From contig NZ_JAGXTP010000003.1 of the NCBI RefSeq assembly GCF_018334155.1, positions 310,001 through 374,000 on the forward strand: a stretch of DNA of 64,000 nucleotides. The letters run 5' to 3'. Source of the stretch: Devosia litorisediminis (GTDB lineage: Bacteria > Pseudomonadota > Alphaproteobacteria > Rhizobiales > Devosiaceae). Shown here in pieces: positions 63,553 to 64,000 of this stretch (its first letter is position 1; each line of letters starts with the position of its first letter). The position numbers and the translations under genes are program-made. Below the pieces are notes generated by a model that was not told where the DNA came from, did not search any database, and saw nothing but the letters and a program-made list of their open reading frames with translations.

Positions 63553-64000
63553 CTACAATACGAACTTGCTCAGATCGGTATCACCAGCCAGCGCGCCGAC
63601 CTTTTCAGCCACGAAGGCCGCGTCGATGCTGATGGTCTGACCATGCTTGTCGGGGGCATCAAAGCTGATGTCTTCTACCAGTCGTTCCATCACGGTCATC
63701 AGACGCCGGGCGCCGATATTCTCGACCGTATCGTTGACCAGCACCGCCGCGTCGGCAATTGCCTCAATGGCATCCTGGCTGAATTCAAGCGTCACCCCTT
63801 CAGTGCCCATCAGCGCGATATACTGCTTGATCAGGCTGGCCTCGGTATCGTTGAGGATGCGGATGAAATCGCCACGCGTCAGCGCCTTGAGCTCCACCCG
63901 GATCGGCAGGCGGCCCTGCAATTCGGGCAGCAGATCGCTGGGCTTGGACACGTGGAAAGCGCCCGAGGCGATGAACAGGATGTGGTCGGTATTGACCGGG
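63553..64000 (-). CDS. hslU: ATP-dependent protease ATPase HslU, C-terminal part (5' end outside window)
   Basis: About 149 residues visible; the frame continues past base 64000. [14 protein letters not shown], then [41 protein letters not shown] (sensor 2 region) and the C-terminal LSKFVL, which inserts into HslV. Unfoldase of the HslUV proteasome-like protease. Confidence 0.97.
   Translation of the reverse strand, partial: PVNTDHILFIASGAFHVSKPSDLLPELQGRLPIRVELKALTRGDFIRILNDTEASLIKQYIALMGTEGVTLEFSQDAIEAIADAAVLVNDTVENIGARRLMTVMERLVEDISFDAPDKHGQTISIDAAFVAEKVGALAGDTDLSKFVL

Noticed and set aside
1..64000. tRNA, rRNA, CRISPR arrays, insertion sequences, prophage genes
   Set aside because: Read for T-loop sequences, regularly spaced repeats, transposase motifs and phage structural genes; none was found by eye. 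A tRNAscan-SE or CRISPR search was not possible.

Overview
The window is a gene-dense stretch of an alphaproteobacterial chromosome (by eye about 60-65% G+C), most likely from the Hyphomicrobiales and possibly Devosia-like. The signs are: a CtrA-type origin between hemE and maf; the gidA/gidB-parAB-rho-hemJ-hemE block; IalB, DUF2794, SdhAF4, RimM/TrmD/L19 and CenR-like proteins; and ParB sites of the GTTTCACGTGAAAC type. No rRNA, tRNA, IS element, prophage or CRISPR array was recognised. Genus assignment is an inference from gene content only.

Layout. 0-5 kb: the end of a GNAT gene, a small secreted protein, a soluble MCP, then ffh-rpsP. 5-10 kb (minus strand): leuB, GNAT, RidA, leuD, DedA and typA. 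10-15 kb: a PAS-PAS-GGDEF-EAL protein with a CtrA-like box in front, argG, and an Lrp regulator with a LysE exporter. 15-23 kb: GNAT, VOC and rlmN genes, two tandem IalB genes, thpR, a Bax-inhibitor-1 gene with a structured leader, two more GNATs, DUF2794, a candidate sRNA with its own terminator, and DUF1223. 23-29 kb: acnA diverging from ccmABCD-ccmG, then an orphan Flp pilin. 29-38 kb: htpX-rsmB-heparinase-purH, a flippase, leuC and a zincin. 38-44 kb: rimM-trmD-rplS, xthA, a cNMP-binding protein, a CenR-like regulator and yggS. 44-49 kb: leuS-lptE-holA. 49-57 kb (all minus strand): parB, parA, rsmG, mnmG, mnmE, rho, hemJ and hemE. 57.3-57.75 kb: the putative chromosomal origin. 57.7-64 kb: maf-aroE-coaE-dnaQ, secB, fxsA, a Tim44-like gene, smr, an XRE regulator and the 3' end of hslU.

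How it works together. The right half is the replication and segregation centre. An intergenic region with two perfect TTAA-N7-TTAAC CtrA boxes, DnaA-box-like 9-mers and five GANTC sites lies between hemE and maf, and the nearest genes on both sides are transcribed away from it. Seven parS sites lie 2-16 kb to its left around parAB, two of them inside the rsmG reading frame. Further TTAA-N7-TTAA boxes lie upstream of parA and of the GGDEF-EAL gene, suggesting CtrA links origin firing, segregation and c-di-GMP signalling.

Other points of note: the usual rpsP-rimM-trmD-rplS ribosomal operon is split by about 34.6 kb, with a gene of atypical composition at the rpsP-side junction; a plus-strand sRNA candidate lies at about 22.14-22.26 kb; and several genes are translationally coupled through overlapping TTG or GTG starts.
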